DNA of 64,000 nt from Podospora pseudoanserina. Taxonomy: Eukaryota; Ascomycota; Sordariomycetes; Sordariales; Podosporaceae. A model generated the notes under the pieces. The model had not been told where the DNA came from and did no database searches. It saw only the letters and a list, made by a program, of their open reading frames with translations. Numbering within the stretch: position 1 is the first letter of the stretch; every line of letters begins with the position of its first letter. Positions 1-10,545 of this stretch are shown here, piece by piece. Made by a program: the position numbers and the translations under genes. Location of the stretch: assembly GCF_035222485.1 (NCBI RefSeq), contig NW_026946672.1:1054001-1118000 (forward strand), read 5' to 3'.

Positions 1-144
1 AAGCAGATGATTGCTGGGGAGCTGGACAGGAGCGTGAGGGAGATTGAGAGGAAGATTTCGGTGAGTTTCTTTTGTGAAGTCTGATGACGATTTGAGGATT
101 GTGCTAACTGGTGATAGGACATCCGTACGAGGTCTGCATTCTAG
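1..144 (+). CDS. 3' end of an unidentified coiled-coil protein (partial)
   Basis: The last two exons of a gene that begins left of the window: exon 1-60, intron 61-117, exon 118-144 ending in TAG. The intron starts GTGAGT, has a branch-like CTAAC and ends GATAG. The 28 visible residues are strongly charged with heptad-like spacing (GELDRSVREIERKIS) and end DIRTRSAF, so a C-terminal coiled coil is likely. I do not recognise the family. The frame is open from base 1 and the splice joins in phase 0. It is convergent with the LysM gene at 609-1643. Confidence 0.6.
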
Positions 145-608
145 TACACTGACTGGGGAATTAGAGATGTCTATATGGGGGGTGGGGGAACGTACCTATA
201 TGCGGAGACTTGTTTTGAGGTAGCCATAATGTCTGTCAGCACCAGCGTCAGAAAAACCAAAAGCGAGTTGCTTTTTTTGTTAAAGAGTCTGAAGTTGAGC
301 AAGGGGCAGGCTTTAGGCGTTTGTGGTAGTGTAATTGAGCATGTTTACAAAGGCCTTTTAGTTGTGTGAGTATGCCTCAAACTTGCAAATGAGTGTGTGC
401 TCTTTTCGAAAGATGTCAATCCAAGCCACCAACCATGCACGCCTTTAAGCCACTAAAATCTACCGTCGACTATGTGTACATATCCCTTCCCAAGTAACTT
501 TACCCCTGTCTCATGCCATTCCCACCATAAATATACCCCCTTCATATATCCATCCCATCTCATACTCCAGATCTTACACCCCCCACCCCACCCCATCCCC
601 AGGGGATA
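145..608. other. Intergenic, convergent 3' flanks
   Basis: Holds the 3' flanks of the coiled-coil gene and the LysM gene. There is a C-rich stretch near 565-608. No gene, repeat or clear polyadenylation signal is seen. Confidence 0.6.
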
Positions 609-1643
609 CTACCCCCCCAACAAACCCCCCACCAACCCCCTCACCACCTTCCTCTTCCCCTGCTTCATCACATCCCCCTTCCTCATCGGATTCTCCCTTT
701 CCCATCTAACATCATCGCTATATCTACCTACCGCCTCGTGAAAGTCATACCCCGCCCCCTCGAGGTAAGTGACCGCGATGTCATAGTCATGCTCCTTTGT
801 GGCGACCATCCAACGACGTATCTTCCCTTTCCGGGCCTCTTCCTCCTCTCCCTCGTAGGGACGGGGGGAATGGGAGATTGCCCCCTTGGGGAGGTGGGAG
901 GCTGGTATGAGGAGGGTGCGGCGGGCGTGGAGGAGTGAGTCGGTGGGGAGGGAGTTGTAGGATCTTAGGAGGGAGGGGGGGAGGTTGTATAACAGGGAGA
1001 GGGAAGGGATGCTGTCGTGGGGGGTGAGGAAGTGGAGGATGTCTTCTTCTTCTTCTTCTTCCTGAGGAGGGGGTTGTTTCAATTTGGGTACTGGTCGTGA
1101 TGATGATGATGATGATGATGATGAAAGGGGTGTGTAAGCTGGGGGAAGATGGAGGGAGGAATAAGGGGGTGGATGAGTGTCGTCACTGAGAACAGGTGTG
1201 AGAGAGCGGGTGATGTTATTCGGTGAAGAAGATGACGACAAAGATCTCCCTGAGCTTTGGCAGTAAGGGCAGTAGGTTAGGAAGCGGGGGTTTTTCTGTT
1301 GCACACAAAAGGGGGTTTATCGGTTAGTCTTTCTTTTCTGTCACATAGAGAGTCCAATGCCAAGAATGAAGCGGAAGAAAAAGAAATAGCACACAGATAT
1401 GCAGTCAGCGCAGATTACGCGGGCGCAACAGGTTAATCGGTGATGCTGCTGGTGGAGTAGTAGTTTCCGATCTCCGCCTGTGAGTTGTTGGTCATCCTCG
1501 TCTTTGTCGGATAGGGGCTGCTTTTCGGATGATACGTCTTGTGGTGGTGGCGGACGGGAGGAGATGGTGGATAAGAGGGTTGCGCATGTGCAGCAGGCCT
1601 CCTCCTCTTGCCGTCTTCCTTCTCCTGGACGTATCAATGTCAT
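609..1643 (-). CDS. Intracellular LysM-domain protein with Cys-rich N-terminus
   Basis: Exons 1643-1395 and 1295-609 give 311 residues; the 99-nt intron begins GTGTGC and ends AACAG. The spliced region has a zinc-finger-like cysteine pattern: C17/C18/C20, C72/C73, C78, C81, C92 and C95, the last two coming from exon 2, which supports the splice. A poly-Ser and a poly-Glu tract follow, then a LysM module at about residues 168-214 (ILHFLTPHDSIPSLSLLYNL ... LLIP). A C-terminal helical UBA/CUE-like stretch contains DYDIAVTYLEGAGYDFHEAV. There is no signal peptide, so unlike secreted LysM effectors this one should be cytosolic or nuclear. Function unknown. The upstream region is shared with the divergent esterase gene at 3157. 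Confidence 0.75.
1042..1061. repeat. (TTC)n microsatellite encoding poly-Glu
   Basis: About seven TTC units inside the LysM gene. On the minus strand they encode the Glu run just before the LysM module. Confidence 0.85.
1098..1124. repeat. (TGA/GAT)n microsatellite encoding poly-Ser
   Basis: Nine trinucleotide units inside the LysM gene, read on the minus strand as TCA codons for a Ser run. The tract is likely to vary in length between strains. Confidence 0.85.
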
Positions 1644-3000
1644 TTCTTGCGCAGAAAGAAAAGTTTGGTACAGGTGGTGGTTTCGACCGTGGAAAACAAA
1701 GGAGGCTGTGTCTAATATTCGCGGGTTGCCAGATCTGGAACCTTCGGATTCGTGGGATACTGAGAGAAGGCTAGGTTACGTTACGGGAAGGGGGGGGGGA
1801 TATGAAAAGGTTACGGAATAAGTGATGGAATTCAGGACATAACTCGCATCTATCAGAGAGGCACAGAAGGTTCGGGTGGTATTGGTGGCGGTTGACGTCT
1901 TTGAATGGCCGTGGGGGGCAAGGGTAGGTACCTCGAGGGACAGCTGTTATCGATAAGCTGAGACACTCCTGCACAAGACCCCAGGCACCCAGCAACCTAC
2001 CCCACTTTACCCCGCGGACATCTCGAACCTTGAATCTGAAAAAAAGACATGAAGAAGAAAAAAAAAGCGGAATATCTCCGAACGTTTCCTTTCACCCTTT
2101 CCAGTGAGACGTCCCCATAATCCCAATATCACGGGGACATCCCGCATGGGGATGGGGGCATTGGGATCACCAGATCCGAGAAAATCCTAGCAAGCATCCT
2201 TTGTCAAAGCCCTACACAGTAAGTTTGTTGATGACAAGTCGACACCGCTTTGCGGGGTTCGGTCGAATCTGAGCCGTCAAAAAAAACAAAAAACATCGCT
2301 GTATTCGATGACTGGACGAGACGACGATCATTGGCCGCTGCGCGCGGCGGCCCGTCCAGGGTTAGAGCTCTTCCATGTGACTGGGTTGCCAATCGGCATT
2401 TTTACTGTGCAGTAGTTTTGTGTTCTCCTTCCATGGGCCCGGTGTGGACAGCGCCGAGACGCCAGCGGTGATGCGGTGAGATGGGGACATCATGCACCTA
2501 TTCCTGAACGGGCCATTCAGCCATCCGGTTGGGCCCTGCCCTAGGGGGGAGGCTGGCCTGCTGGCTTGCTGGGCCTGACCAGGGCTTCCGTCTCTTTGGG
2601 ATCTGTTGTTCCCCTCAAATGGCTTACGGCGGCTTGCGCGGGGGGGAGGAGGGGGGAGGAGAGGGGGAGGCGCGTGGCTGTTTTTGTATCACGGCAACAC
2701 GGCCTACTGTGTCCGGAAATCTATGGCTTTTTGTCCCATGTTGCAAGCTGGGGGATCTTAAGGGGAAGGGTTGGGGGGCGAAGAAGAAGGGGGCTGCGGG
2801 GCTAGCCGCAAGGTGTCAGTGAAAAGCTCGGTGGGTCGGCTCTAGATTCCGTGTGTCCATGGATGTCGCAACTGCTTCTTCAGTCCCCTAGTCCCTGGTG
2901 GCTGGCACTTGAAACCTGGGAGCTTCGGGTATTTGAGGACAGGAGGTCCCGGCTCGCACGAGGGAGATGCTTTCGTCCCCGTTCCTGGGAAGCTCGTTGC

Positions 3001-3054
3001 TCTCTCTCTGCTCTCTCTGCACTCTCTGCTCTCTCTGCTCTCTCTGTTGCTCTC
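3001..3054. repeat. CT-rich tandem repeat (unit about TCTCTCTGC)
   Basis: Five to six imperfect copies of a 9-10 bp CTCTCTGC-type unit end about 100 bp before the esterase start codon. Pyrimidine-rich tracts are common near fungal transcription starts, so it may be part of the core promoter. Confidence 0.7.
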
Positions 3055-3113
3055 CCCGAACCCCAGGGTCCGCCAAGAGATATTCAAGAGAAAACCAGTT
3101 GCTAGTCAGCGAG

Positions 3114-3130
3114 AGCTAAGCTCCTTAGCT
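3114..3130. promoter_or_regulatory. 7-bp inverted repeat in esterase leader
   Basis: AGCTAAG-CTC-CTTAGCT is a perfect 7/3/7 inverted repeat ending 26 bp before the esterase ATG. It could form a small leader hairpin or bind a dimer. Repeats of this size also occur by chance. Confidence 0.3.
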
Positions 3131-3156
3131 GAGTGCCAATCTGAACGTCACAAGCC

Positions 3157-4146
3157 ATGGCGGTAAGTCTTCAGTTCTCCAAGTCGATATCGACTCTGTA
3201 TGGGAATGTAGGGCTGATAACGGATGCAACCATGACCCCGCCAGGCCTCCTATCCTCAAATCGTCCTCTTTGGCGATTCTATCTTTCAGGGAGCTATCGA
3301 CCTAGTAGACGGCTTCTCCTTCCACGCTGCCCTGCAATCAAGTTAGTAGCAATATCTCCTTCTTGAGCTGAGATTCTCAGGGCTAATAAGGTTGTCTTTT
3401 TCCCGCGTATCAGAAGTCAACCGTCGATATGATGTTATCAACCGCGGGCTCTCAGGCTACAACACATCAAATGCCCTGGCCGTCTTACCTCAGGTCTTCT
3501 CCCCGCCTGGTCCGGGCGTGCCGAAGATTGAGTGCCTGGTTTGTTGAGCTTGGATGAAACCCGTGTATGGCGCCTACTAATCACGAGCGGCCAGTTCATC
3601 CTCCTTGGGGCCAATGATGCTTGCGTCCCATTGCCCACAAACCACCAGCATGTTCCCCTCGACAAGTACAAGATCAACTTGAAGCGGATCATCACACATC
3701 CTACCATCACAGCCCACAAGCCCAAGATTTTCCTCATCACCCCACCGCCCCTTGACCAGATCCGTATCACCGAGCTTGACCTCGCTTCCGGGCACCCTTC
3801 GGCGACAAGGCATGCCAAGATCAGCGCGTCATATTCAGAGGCTGCCAGACAAGTGGCCGCCGAGAACGCCGGTGTTACCCTGGTTGATCTCTGGAAAGCC
3901 ATAATGGACACTGCCATCAAGAAGACGCCGTCCTTCAACCCTAACGGCCCACCTCTCGGGTATCCAGAGGGACAGCGTGGCTATCTAGAGCACCTCTTGC
4001 CAGACGGTCTCCACCTGAGCCCCGAGTCGTACCGCATCTTCTACGATCTTGTCAGCTCGTATATTGACTCAAACGATGAGAACAGAGTGCTTCCAGAGTG
4101 GAGACAGGCGCCGTGGTTGGAGGAGGATGGCCATCTGAAGGGTTGA
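3157..4146 (+). CDS. GDSL/SGNH ester hydrolase, isoamyl acetate-hydrolysing esterase family
   Basis: Four exons, 3157-3162, 3245-3341, 3414-3538 and 3595-4146, encode 259 residues, close to the length of yeast Iah1. The first exon is only two codons (ATGGCG), followed by GTAAGT. The SGNH blocks are clear: LFGDSIF with Ser14 as nucleophile, the Gly block NRGLSGYNT, GAND at 81-84 for the oxyanion hole, and DGLHLS with Asp213 and His216 completing the triad. There is no signal peptide, so the enzyme is probably intracellular. It should hydrolyse acetate esters or other small acyl esters; the substrate is inferred from the family. The third intron carries a CTAAT branch site. Confidence 0.88.
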
Positions 4147-5652
4147 GGTTGAGGTTGCCGTTGTATCCTATCAATCCTGTCACAGGTCTCAAATGGACAA
4201 GACCCTGGAAACGGCGGGGGGTCCACCAGATAAAGTCTTGCCAAGACATTCTCGAATGGTACCTTGGCGTGGGTGGGTACCGTGTACATACCTTTAGGTA
4301 CTTTCTTTGCTTTCAATCTCATCACACGTTATGTTTACCCGCAAACGAACAGTGCCGACCTCTGGTGAAGAATCCAGTACAGAACCAAGCCGTAACTCAA
4401 CCATGGCTACAGCAAACTGGACGGGATCCTGCGGAGAGAAAAGAACCATGCGTGCCAGGAGCATTCAGGACAGTGTTGTCAAGTAACTCTACCTACTTTA
4501 GACTTCTTCAGCACAGACAGCTAGCTTAGTCATGGGCTGGAAATGGTTTAGGGTCCCTCCTCCCTTCCATCACTTTTTCAGACGCCGCAGTTTGTTGTTG
4601 TTTAAGCCGACCCAACCTCCACAACCTCCACTGATTGGACCTTGTTGGCCCTGACGGTGACTCTCTGAGCAAAGCAAATCAACTGTGTGTCCTGAACCAC
4701 TGCCCTCTCTCAGCTGGCTGCCCTCTGCACCATCACCGAGCATCCCAGATCGAACATTGATTCCGACGGTACTTTTAATAAACCCAGAAGGGGTCCATTA
4801 ATAATCACCAAACCACGACCACGGCCACGACCACGACCGACGGAAACACGCCCCCTGCATTCCCCAACCATCCACCACCGGCAGTGCCTCTTTGTTTCGC
4901 GCGACAAGATCTGGCGGCGTACCTCGAAACACCACCTCATCGTTTCCTGCCTGGTGTTTCCTCTCTCTCTCTGCATTCTCTGGGCTCGCTGATCTGCGGG
5001 AGCTCACATCTGCAACTCTATTTTCTCGATTGTGCACACCTCCAACGCATCGTGTCCCCCGATCTCCCACAATCCTTCATTTGCACCGTTGCCGCCCTTG
5101 AACAGGGACCATCTGAGCACCACTTTCTCTCCGAACCCATCGTGTTCCCACCGTGACCTCTGACCCACGATTCTCGAAGTGTCCATCCGATCACCACTTT
5201 GGCCGTTTCTTACCTTCCCTTTAGCGAGTAGGTTCCGGATTCCCCCTACGGTCGCTCCGACTTTTCGACGGACCAGCAAGCACTCCCGACGTCGAACTAG
5301 TAGCTGTCAACGACTCACTGTATCGACGGTAGCAGTCAAACGCCGGAATTCATCCTACCTGGAAGCCTCGGGGGATGCGGGGGGCGGAGGACCTCGATAG
5401 TTGAAGCAGGTCAAGCATCGAGGTCGAGCAAATAAACCAAATACACACCACAAAAAGATCGAGTCCCAAATCAAGTTGTTTCTGTCGTCCGGATTTTCTC
5501 GAAAACATTTGCCCAGCGACATCTGTCTGAGGTCCCTCCTCCCGCGCACCCCCCTCCCTTCTCCCCCCCTCCCCGCCGGCTGTTGCGTGCTAGAACGAAT
5601 CCATTCGATTCTCAGAATCCTCTCAGAGTCTCTCCTACATTCTTGTCTGGGC
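4147..5652. other. Intergenic, likely promoter and leader of the 5653 gene
   Basis: No gene recognised. It holds a CCACGACCACGG-type tandem repeat near 4815-4845 and a pyrimidine-rich stretch near 5520-5575 that suits a transcription start or long leader. An open frame enters the gene from 5401, but the family-like sequence starts at ATG 5653. Confidence 0.55.
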
Positions 5653-7601
5653 ATGGAGCCGGTCTTCATAGTCTCACGCGAAGAGTTCCACGATGTTCAG
5701 ATGGAGCTGAAGCGTGTTCAGAACATACAGCACCATCACTCGGAACGGCTACGGCTCATTGAGCAACGTCAGGCTGATGATGCGGCCTTGAAGTCATGCT
5801 GGAATCCTCCCTTTCCAAGCGTGCTTGGGGGAACGCCTCAGCATGGTCAGTGTCTATGACTAAACAGTCGGGAAGACATAATGCTAATCATGAGATAGGG
5901 CCCACCCATATGCCGTCGGCCGACTTCAGCGACATTGACGACGAACAGAGTCAGACCCTGCTAGGCACTTTGCAGCTCGATGCCGAGGACGAACCGATAC
6001 GCAGAGGGGCTGCTTCGCGGGCCAATAGCGTGCGGTTCGACGAAAGTGCCCTGCACGGTGCCGGCTTTGGAGGCCATGCCATTCGCCACTCCAACGACTT
6101 TGGTCCCATACGTCCGTCGAGCGGGATGGGAGGACACCAGTTGGAACGGACATATTCTCACAAGTCGGATGGCAGACATAGTTCCGCTGGACATTCGGTC
6201 CACTCTGGAATTTCTGGGAGAGCCAGCAGTCTCGGGCTGGATACCAATTTTGTGATTGGGGGCCGTGACGACGATGAGTCGCCCCTAGATATCCCCGAGC
6301 CCCCACCCGTTTTTTATGTCTTGGGCTCGGCCCCCTCCATTATCCGCTGCTGGATCACGACCGACTTCACGTCCGAAGGGTTGTTGTATGCCGTGGTGTG
6401 CACTGGATCTCAAAAATCGACGGTTGAGTACTCGCTGCTTCGAGATCTGGACCTGGTCAACAACATCCATCGGGATGTGGATGGTGCTCACAGAATCACA
6501 CTGCCAGTTTTTCTGGCTGAGGCCCGGGTTACTCAGTCCAACTCCCGCGGCGGAAGTCCTGCATCACAGCTGCCTAGTATCACAGCCAACTTTGAAGTCA
6601 CGGGCATGGACCAACAAGACAGCCCCGAGACCAAAAGAGCGATCCGCGTGTTCATCGGCAGCCACACGCTGCGGCTTCTCAGTGCCGACCTGTTGCTGTC
6701 CCAAAACTGCATGACTCTGTACGGCAACGACCGGAACAAGCTTTCGATTCCGTTTGTGCGGCCCGAGGACGATGCCGTATTCAAGCATTTGACTACAGCC
6801 AACCTGCTTCCAGGCAAGCCGAAGCTCAACGCTGCCGCACCCGAGTTTGTTGCTGGTGACAAAACGGTAAAGCGCTCTCCCAAGGTGGCGGCGGAGCCGG
6901 AGCGTCCAGTATCCAAGCCTATGGGGGGTGGTTTTGAGGGTGTAATGTCTCCCGCCGCGCAGCCGAGCCAACCTGTGTCCAAACCTGTGACGGCGACGAG
7001 TACCGCGTCGGAGAGTGGAGCGGAGAGTGAGAAGCAGCACCAGGAATCGACGAGCGCGGAAACGTCTGGAAAGGATTCACACACAACAACCGATGCCCCA
7101 CGCCGCGAGCCCAGCCTTGCTATCAGAACACCCTGGCGGCAGACGGCGGTAGGGCTTTCTGAGAACGGCACTCCCTTGAGTGGTTACCAGCCAGCACCCC
7201 GCACGCGCTCTATGAAGGTGCTTCGACCACCCAAGGCTAGCAGCAGCACCTCATCCTCGGCACGAACAGGAGCGGCATATGAGCCAGCGCCGACGGCACG
7301 TTCAGGAAATGAGCAACGGCGTAAGGGCCAGAGTGACGCCCAACCCCCCATTGGTATGAATAGTTGGGGTATGTCGAAGCGCAGCATGAGCGGCCCAGCT
7401 CTCAGCAGCCTCAATTCGGAGACGAGGGTCTCCTCGGCTGCGTCTACGTCGACAATCACCACACCTACCACCAGTAGTCACCATGACACGGGTAAAACGA
7501 CGCCTTCTCTTCCACGGACAGCCAACAACCCTCTTGGAAGCGCGTCGGCATTTTCGTGGATCGCATCCAACAAGCCCAAGACCCCGGCCGCTGCTGACTA
7601 G
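5653..7601 (+). CDS. Conserved fungal protein of unknown function
   Basis: Exons 5653-5845 and 5899-7601 encode 631 residues; the 53-nt intron runs from GTCAGT to GATAG. From memory the protein belongs to a family conserved through filamentous ascomycetes and starting MEPVFIVSREEFH. An N-terminal coiled coil spans about residues 5-40. A Ser/Gly-rich segment contains GRHSSAGHSVHSG, followed by a compact domain at about residues 170-350 containing PPPVFYVLGSAPSIIRCW and LLYAVVCTGSQKSTVEYSLL. A long disordered Ser/Thr/Pro-rich tail follows. There is no signal peptide, membrane segment or catalytic motif I can name. The start fits the conserved N-terminus, and the splice restores the frame exactly at a GGG codon. 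Confidence 0.82.
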
Positions 7602-7735
7602 GAGAAAGGCGTTCGGAAGAAGACTCGCCGGCATCAGGGAAAGGGTAAGAAACAGAAGAAGAAGGAGAAGAAGAGGATTGTTGTGAGCTCCTGAGGATAA
7701 TGAGGAGGTTGGCTTGGCAGATGAAGATCAAGGGC

Positions 7736-7741
7736 AATAAA
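7736..7741 (+). terminator. Candidate polyadenylation signal AATAAA
   Basis: AATAAA lies 135 bp after the stop codon of the 5653-7601 gene, a reasonable distance for a fungal 3' UTR. Confidence 0.4.
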
Positions 7742-9069
7742 CTGGCTGCTAATGGATGGTCTTGAATGCCCGGGTTTAGTGCGCCTTGAGGTAGCAGGCA
7801 GGACCGGCGGTGGTTTTAGCTGGGTGATTGAGCTTGCAGCGGCAGTAGTAACTACGATAGTTATGAGCAGAAAGCAAAAGTAAAACAGTCTGAACGAAGG
7901 CCGTTGCGCCTGATGATCCACGTTCTCTTCTGTAGAGTTCCCAGATCCACCTCAACAGCTATGGCCCCAGGTGGTGTGTCTGTCGAGGTCGAGCCGCTTC
8001 TCCAAAACAGCCGGATAGGTGGAAGCATGGAAATTCCAGGTATGTACCTAGACCACGGGAGATGTCATAGCTCTTTTTGATACCATCAGACATCTCATCC
8101 AATGCCACCAAACTCATTCCCATCCTCCCATACAATTCCCCAGGACGATCCTAAGAACCGGCATGTGGAACACTGTTATCATGCACCCATATACCATCAC
8201 ACGCACAAGGCCAAAGCTCGGTCGACGCTCACTGCCCGTTGATGCACCTTGTCGATTGGGATAGAGGTAGGATCTTGTATTTCTACAAGCTGGAGGTTTA
8301 CTGGGACTGTTTGGTCAAAGGCCCAGTGCAGTCACTGAAGTTGGTTTACCATTTCCATAAACAGCTACTTGCCATGTTCTATAATGGATGGTATCAGCAA
8401 TCCCAACAAAGAAAGCTCAGAGCTTCATGAGAACCAAGTCCAAGCTCAACACGTGAAAAAGCATGATACCTCATCCTCGCACATTAAAGAGATGAAACCC
8501 GTCTATAAGCTTTATTTACCTTCTTCTTGACAATCAAAACCTCCCTATAGTTGTCCCGCGGAGAGAGTAGGAGCTAAGAAGGCTGGACTCTTTCGGCATT
8601 TGATGTTCTCGTGGCAGCTTTTCTGGGGAACCCGGCATACCTCGTTATAAAACATAGCAATTCGTTCGCCATCCATATATATCATGCTATAGGCATCTGT
8701 TTATAGTATATCCGTACCGAAACGCAAGAAAGTTCATGGTTGCTCGTAGTCTGTTTATAAGCCGGATTAAGCGGGCATCCATCTCCTTTACACTTCGTTG
8801 GACAATCAGCACTGTCTTCATTTTCCACACCCCCAACAGCATATCTACTCGAACGACGGCCAGGTCGAGAGGAACCACTGCAGTTGGTTACAACACTGTT
8901 TTCACAAACAGCTACGTGCGTTACTTATCATACTTTACCTGATCGATCGATAGCACCACCCCAAGCCCCAGCGAAGAAGCCTTCAGAGACTGATAGTCCA
9001 AGCCTTGACACGTTCAAAGCAAAACATCTGGCACTTGTAAAAAAATAAAATAAAAAAATAAAAAGAGAG

Positions 9070-9075
<6 letters not shown>

Positions 9076-9103
<28 letters not shown>
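9076..9103. repeat. (AG)14 microsatellite
   Basis: Fourteen uninterrupted AG units, preceded by an A-rich tract, about 90 bp beyond the stop codon of the isochorismatase-like gene. Confidence 0.9.
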
Positions 9104-9104
<1 letters not shown>

Positions 9105-9193
9105 CAAACAACCTCATGCGTTGATATATTGCTTTCATCTACGCGCTTATTTACCCAACTATATATAGCTTCTGTCAAAATCAAAAAGAAAAA

Positions 9194-10031
9194 TCAAATC
9201 TTACTCCCCACCAACCCCCCCAACGCCCCCTTAGTCTCCTTCCCCGTGTCCTTGACCAGGTTCACAATCCCCTTGAACTCCGGCACAGCCGCATCCCCCA
9301 TCAGCTCGTAAATCCAGCTCTCACTGCTCGTGACCACCGCCCCGGCCTGCCTCAGCCTCGCAAGCGCGATGGGGACCTCTTCCTTGTTTGTCGAGCTGAC
9401 GCCGTCTGCCAGGACGTAGACTTTATGTCCTGCCGCTAACAGGTCGAGCGCAGTTTGAGTGACGCAGATGTGGGACTCGATGCCCACGATGGCGACCTGG
9501 GCGGGGGAGGAGAAGACGGGGTCGGAGAGGATGGGGGGGATGAACATGCTGAAGCGGGTTTTGTCGATATCGGCCTTGACGGTTGTGCGGGCGAGGTGGG
9601 GTTTGAGCTCGGCGACGGTGTCGCCCAGGCGGGACCGGTTTTGGGTGGTGACGAAGACGGGGAGGGAAAGGACGGTGGAGGCGCGGAGGAGTTTGGAGGT
9701 TGTGGAGATTCTATTGTGGGGGGTGTAAGTATCACTTGCTACATAACTAGATGAAGGGGGTGCCTACACTTTGTCGAACTCGTGGATGGCAGGGCGGAAT
9801 TTCTCTTGGATGTCGCAGACGCTATTGTGGTGAGTTAGTCGATTGTGAGAACTGGGTGGGCGATAGCCATGTTCATGAGAGATGAGGTGGGAGAGTAATG
9901 TGCAATTAACATACAAAACAGCTGGGTTTTCTACATCAATCCATCATCATCAGCAACACGCTCCCTCATGACGGGTCTCAAGAGTAAAACATACCAAACC
10001 GCCTCTGCGGCGCCGGAGCAGGAGAAGACAT
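9194..10031 (-). CDS. Isochorismatase-like cysteine hydrolase
   Basis: Four exons, 10031-9995, 9930-9915 (16 nt), 9821-9768 and 9710-9194, encode 207 residues. The expected triad is present: Asp21 in VFVCDIQEKFRP, Lys86 in DIDKTRFSMF and Cys118 in GIESHICVTQTALDLL. The layout matches the compact isochorismatase-domain hydrolases similar to human ISOC1/2, some of which are mitochondrial. No targeting signal is evident. The substrate is not known; family members act on isochorismate, nicotinamide or related amides. The third splice uses GT|GTAGGC in phase 2, because the nearer GTGTAG breaks the frame. Confidence 0.87.
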
Positions 10032-10545
10032 GGTCGCCCTGTTGAGTATAGAATACGATCTCGCCTGAGTTGAGATGATTGAAGCTAAAGGTGTAAATTG
10101 TCTCCCGAGTGTCGATGTAATTGTCGGTTTGAAGCAAACTCGCAAGCTCATATTATCATGAGATCAGAAAATATGATGACTCAATTGTCCAGCCATGAAA
10201 GAAATAAAAAAGGGAGCATCGGATCGATGACAGGATTAAGAAAGAGCGGGGCAACGGAACCGACGCCGAGCATGCGGGACGGCCGCGGCCGGCGGCGCAA
10301 CACTAACACGCACGCACGTTGGGGTAAACGATTCCGGGGGTGGGACAATGCCGGTTGCCTTCCTTCCCCGCATAAAAAGAGGTGGCGATCTCAAAATTGG
10401 TGACATGTGGAAATGTTAAGTGGGGGTAACTTCATGAAGGGCTTTAGAGATCTCATCAACGTGTAAGTCGACTTGTAGAATGTCACCGGGTTAGGGTTAT
10501 GTTTAGCCCCTGAATGGAGCCATTATCTACATGCTGGCCCTGCGG
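10032..10545. other. Intergenic between cysteine hydrolase and THI6
   Basis: Upstream region of the hydrolase and downstream flank of THI6. It holds a GC-rich patch near 10275-10300 and a telobox-like TTAGGGTTA at 10491-10499. No gene seen. Confidence 0.6.

Larger units (their letters stand above)
1644..3156. other. Divergent promoter region, LysM gene and esterase
   Basis: No gene recognised. It holds a GATAAGCTGA motif at 1952-1961, a G-run near 1790, a purine-rich GGGGGAGG tract near 2640-2670, a CT-rich tandem repeat at 3001-3054 and a short inverted repeat at 3114-3130. The open frames here lack any family signature. Confidence 0.6.
7602..9193. other. Intergenic, convergent 3' flanks
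   Basis: Holds an AATAAA at 7736-7741, an A-rich stretch at about 9040-9062 and a GA microsatellite. A minus-strand frame at 7634-7921 begins like a secretory signal but lies over the expected 3' UTR and has no family features. Confidence 0.55.

Noticed and set aside
7634-7921. Minus-strand frame starting like a secreted protein
   Set aside because: It lies over the expected 3' UTR of the 5653 gene, beyond a short hydrophobic start nothing is protein-like, and no promoter is visible.
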